From Legionella genomosp. 1 (GTDB taxonomy: Bacteria; Pseudomonadota; Gammaproteobacteria; Legionellales; Legionellaceae): a stretch of 6,811 nt of DNA. Under the pieces are notes generated by a model, which was not told the origin of the DNA, searched no databases, and was given only the letters and a program-made list of their open reading frames with translations. A program made the position numbers and the translations under genes. Location of the stretch: positions 1-6,811 of the forward strand of contig CAMDBQ010000078.1 in NCBI GenBank assembly GCA_945889365.1. The letters are read 5' to 3'. This document shows, piece by piece, positions 5,644 to 6,811 of the stretch (positions are counted from its first letter, which is position 1; each line of letters opens with the position of its first letter).

Positions 5644-5710
5644 AAATAAAAGTAACTCCCCACGTCATCCCTCACTTCATTCGCGATGACGTGGGGAGTT
5701 ACAAATAAAA
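5644..5710. repeat. 51-bp perfect palindromic element flanked by 8-bp direct repeats
   Basis: The core 5652-5702 has perfect 18-bp terminal inverted repeats (GTAACTCCCCACGTCATC and its complement) around a 15-base centre. It is flanked exactly by AAATAAAA on both sides (5644-5651 and 5703-5710). A palindrome bounded by a direct repeat is the layout of a small non-autonomous inserted element with target-site duplication. The centre (GTCATCCCTCACTTCATTCGCGATGAC) resembles, from memory, dispersed GTCAT...GATGAC palindromes common in intracellular proteobacteria. It encodes nothing. On the minus strand the stem is followed by TTTTATTT, so it could also terminate transcription in that direction. 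AT-rich flanks make a chance direct repeat possible but not likely. Confidence 0.6.
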
Positions 5711-5755
5711 CAACATTACCGTGAAGTTTTTCTGGTATTTTTACGCACAATAAAG

Positions 5756-5770
5756 TCTAATAAGTATACT
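5756..5770 (+). promoter_or_regulatory. Candidate zipA promoter, overlapping -10-like hexamers
   Basis: TCTAAT (5756-5761) and TATACT (5765-5770) each match the -10 consensus in five of six positions, about 40-55 bases before the zipA ATG. No good -35 lies at the right distance; TTACGC at 5741-5746 is the nearest for TATACT. A promoter is expected here because a strong terminator isolates zipA from the desaturase. Confidence 0.35.
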
Positions 5771-5798
5771 GTGAACCAATCCTTGTCAATTGTCGAGT

Positions 5799-5803
5799 GG
5801 GAG
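5799..5803 (+). promoter_or_regulatory. Ribosome binding site GGGAG that sets the zipA start
   Basis: GGGAG lies eight bases before the ATG at 5812. An in-frame GTG at 5797 would be destroyed as a start by overlapping this site, so ATG 5812 is the likely initiation codon. Confidence 0.65.
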
Positions 5804-5811
5804 TAAAAATT

Positions 5812-6561
5812 ATGCAGGCAAATTGGAGTTTGATCCTTAATGTTTTGTTGCTTATCGGAGTGGTGGTTGCGATTGGTCGTATGATGAAAGAGCGACGAAA
5901 AAATACGCATACAGTTGTTCAGCAACCCTCTGTCGGGCAAACTGCGAAGACGTCGTATGATGATATTATTGCTGTGCGTAAAGTCATTCGCGATGAGCCA
6001 GAAGCGTTGCCTGTTATTCAGCCGGTTAGACAACCTGTTATGCACTCAGTGATGTCGACACAACAGGTTTCACCCATCATTGCTCCTCCTGAGGTGGATA
6101 CAAAACCCATGTTGGATGCTGGCGATGCAACGGTTCCTGTCATGATATTTTTATTGGCGAAAGAAAATCGTCAATTAGCCGGTTATGAATTATTGCAAAC
6201 ATTGCTTGCGGCAGGCTTACGTTTTGGCGAAGGTCAGTTATTTCACCGTCATCAACATGCAAATGGTCAAGGTCCCGTGTTATGTAGCCTAGCTGCAGCA
6301 ACCGCCAGTGGTGTATTTGACTTGCAAAATATAGGCGCATTTAGTGTGCGTGGCTTATGCTTGTTTATGCAACCATCGGGCAATTCAACGATTGACGCAG
6401 AACGATTTGCGATTATGCTTGATACAGCAAAACAGCTGAGTGAAGGCTTAAACACCCATCTTCTCGATGAACAACGCCGGCCTTTAACCGAGGCAAGTTT
6501 GCGACGTTATTATCAATCGTTAGATATTAGTGAAGCCTGTGAGCAATCAGCGACGGCATAA
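5812..6561 (+). CDS. zipA: Cell division protein ZipA
   Basis: 249 residues from ATG 5812; shorter than E. coli ZipA (about 328) because the linker is short. ZipA anchors the FtsZ ring to the inner membrane early in division. The architecture is complete: an N-out membrane anchor with almost no periplasmic part (SLILNVLLLIGVVVAIGRMM, 6-25), a basic patch KERRK, a Pro/Gln/Val-rich unstructured linker (about 32-107), then the FtsZ-binding ZipA_C domain (108-236). In that domain MIFLLAKENRQLAGYELLQ, AGLRFGEGQLFHRH, GPVLCSLA, GVFDLQNIGAFSVRGLCLFM and LLDEQRRPLTEASLRRYYQ align by eye with E. coli blocks such as AGFIFGDMNIYHRH and VLDDQRRMMTPQKLREYQ. It has its own upstream region and overlaps the next small open frame by one base (TAATG). 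ligA, a frequent downstream neighbour, is absent here. Identification is secure despite the family's low sequence conservation. Confidence 0.92.
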   Translation: MQANWSLILNVLLLIGVVVAIGRMMKERRKNTHTVVQQPSVGQTAKTSYDDIIAVRKVIRDEPEALPVIQPVRQPVMHSVMSTQQVSPIIAPPEVDTKPMLDAGDATVPVMIFLLAKENRQLAGYELLQTLLAAGLRFGEGQLFHRHQHANGQGPVLCSLAAATASGVFDLQNIGAFSVRGLCLFMQPSGNSTIDAERFAIMLDTAKQLSEGLNTHLLDEQRRPLTEASLRRYYQSLDISEACEQSATA

Positions 6562-6674
6562 TGAACAATAGTCTTGGTGAACAGGCTATTCCTGTTCAGT
6601 CTGAGGCGTGGCTAGCACTCCTCCTCAGCCAGAACGGATTATGCGTTCACAAAGTCGACCGGGATCACACATGA
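6561..6674 (+). CDS. Possible 37-residue small ORF joining zipA to murF
   Basis: An open frame of 38 codons whose ATG shares a base with the zipA stop (TAATG) and whose TGA is one base before a possible murF ATG (TGAGATG). The product begins MNNSLGEQAIPVQSEAW, then LALLLSQNGLCVHKVDRDHT. I recognise no family; it has one short hydrophobic run (LALLL), one cysteine, and no signal peptide or membrane helix. Two short hairpins lie within its first half. It could be a genuine small protein, a coupling leader that lets ribosomes reach murF, or the scar of a lost gene between zipA and murF. The tight double junction favours translation, but coding cannot be shown from one sequence, and the frame is short enough to arise by chance. 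Confidence 0.35.
   Translation: MNNSLGEQAIPVQSEAWLALLLSQNGLCVHKVDRDHT
6578..6628 (+). other. Two consecutive inverted repeats after zipA
   Basis: The first is TGAACAGG (6578-6585) and CCTGTTCA (6591-6598), a perfect 8-bp stem with a 5-base loop. The second is CTGAGG (6601-6606) and CCTCAG (6623-6628), with an inner GTG/CAC pairing. They are two bases apart. No T tract follows either, so they are not ordinary terminators; they may be RNA structure in the zipA-murF transcript, affecting message stability or murF translation. Confidence 0.4.
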
Positions 6675-6675
6675 G

Positions 6676-6811
6676 ATGACTAGCATGACCTTATTAGAAA
6701 TCGCCTCGTTATTTAATATCACGCATGCAAAAGATGTTGCTTTATCTGGCATTTGCATTGATAGCCGCAAAATCAGGCCTGGCAATTTGTTTGTTGCCAT
6801 TCAGGGCGAGC
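6676..6811 (+). CDS. murF: Mur ligase N-terminal fragment, probably MurF (3' end outside window)
   Basis: The first 45 codons of a gene running off the window. The segment CIDSRKIRPGNLFVAIQGE matches the N-terminal domain of Mur ligases, which binds the UDP-sugar part of the substrate. LFVAIQGE, with a Gly-Glu end, suits MurF, which adds D-Ala-D-Ala to UDP-MurNAc-tripeptide in the cytosol; MurE usually has LFVA..G with other residues, so MurE remains a weaker alternative. Two starts are possible. ATG 6676 directly follows the small ORF stop. ATG 6685, three codons on, has GAGATG six bases ahead and begins MTLLEIASLF, the more typical N-terminus. Lying after zipA instead of in the usual ftsI-murE-murF-mraY order, it may be a rearranged cell-wall locus, though the next genes are not visible. 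Confidence 0.82.
   Translation, partial: MTSMTLLEIASLFNITHAKDVALSGICIDSRKIRPGNLFVAIQGE

Noticed and set aside
5581..5710. CRISPR array
   Set aside because: Two unrelated palindromes, each present once; there are no regularly spaced direct repeats or cas genes.
5797..5811. GTG start for zipA
   Set aside because: It overlaps the GGGAG ribosome site that serves ATG 5812, and adds residues before the membrane anchor that ZipA does not have.
6599..6675. tRNA or other structured RNA gene between zipA and murF
   Set aside because: No T-loop GGTTCGAATCC-type sequence, no cloverleaf pairing and no 4.5S RNA-like core could be found; only the two short hairpins are supported.

Overview
The window looks like chromosomal DNA of a gammaproteobacterium, most likely near the Legionellales (the Coxiella/Legionella neighbourhood). 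The grounds are moderate-to-low GC, the presence of ZipA, EpmA and LolB (all gammaproteobacterial-type genes), a CoaD whose C-terminal half reads like Coxiella-type CoaD as I remember it, and a SUF operon using SufU and SufT. The exact genus cannot be fixed by eye. The content is almost entirely core housekeeping, tightly packed, with no phage, plasmid, CRISPR or defence genes. I did not find an undescribed multi-gene system. The interest lies in small-scale structure.

Left part (1-2005, + strand): the 3' end of a SUF iron-sulfur operon, with the C-terminus of cysteine desulfurase SufS, the SufU partner/scaffold protein and the DUF59 protein SufT, followed 2 bases later by epmA, which lysylates elongation factor P. 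Junctions are 1-base overlaps or gaps of 1-2 bases, so this reads as one translationally coupled transcript. epmA meets a convergent lolB-like gene, and the two stop codons share one TTAA.

Middle (2002-4192): lolB (-) encodes an outer-membrane lipoprotein receptor that lacks a lipobox. A 71-base divergent region separates it from coaD (+), the fourth enzyme of coenzyme A synthesis. coaD converges on plsC (-), a 1-acyl-glycerol-3-phosphate acyltransferase, with a 9-bp hairpin at the junction. plsC is preceded by, and overlaps, a small two-helix membrane protein gene of unknown function.

Right part (4375-6811, + strand): a membrane fatty acid desaturase with a full histidine-box set and an extra helical C-terminal tail. 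Together with plsC this makes a small membrane-lipid neighbourhood. The desaturase ends at a strong 20-bp-stem terminator, followed by a 51-bp perfect palindrome flanked by 8-bp direct repeats, which looks like an inserted palindromic element. Then come zipA (division, FtsZ anchor), a 37-codon open frame joined to both neighbours (TAATG upstream, TGAGATG downstream), and the start of a Mur ligase gene, probably murF, running off the window. The zipA-to-murF order puts septum assembly and peptidoglycan precursor synthesis together; the ligA that often follows zipA is not there.

No gene-free stretch exceeds 300 bases. The longest (5557-5811) holds the terminator, the palindromic element and a candidate zipA promoter.
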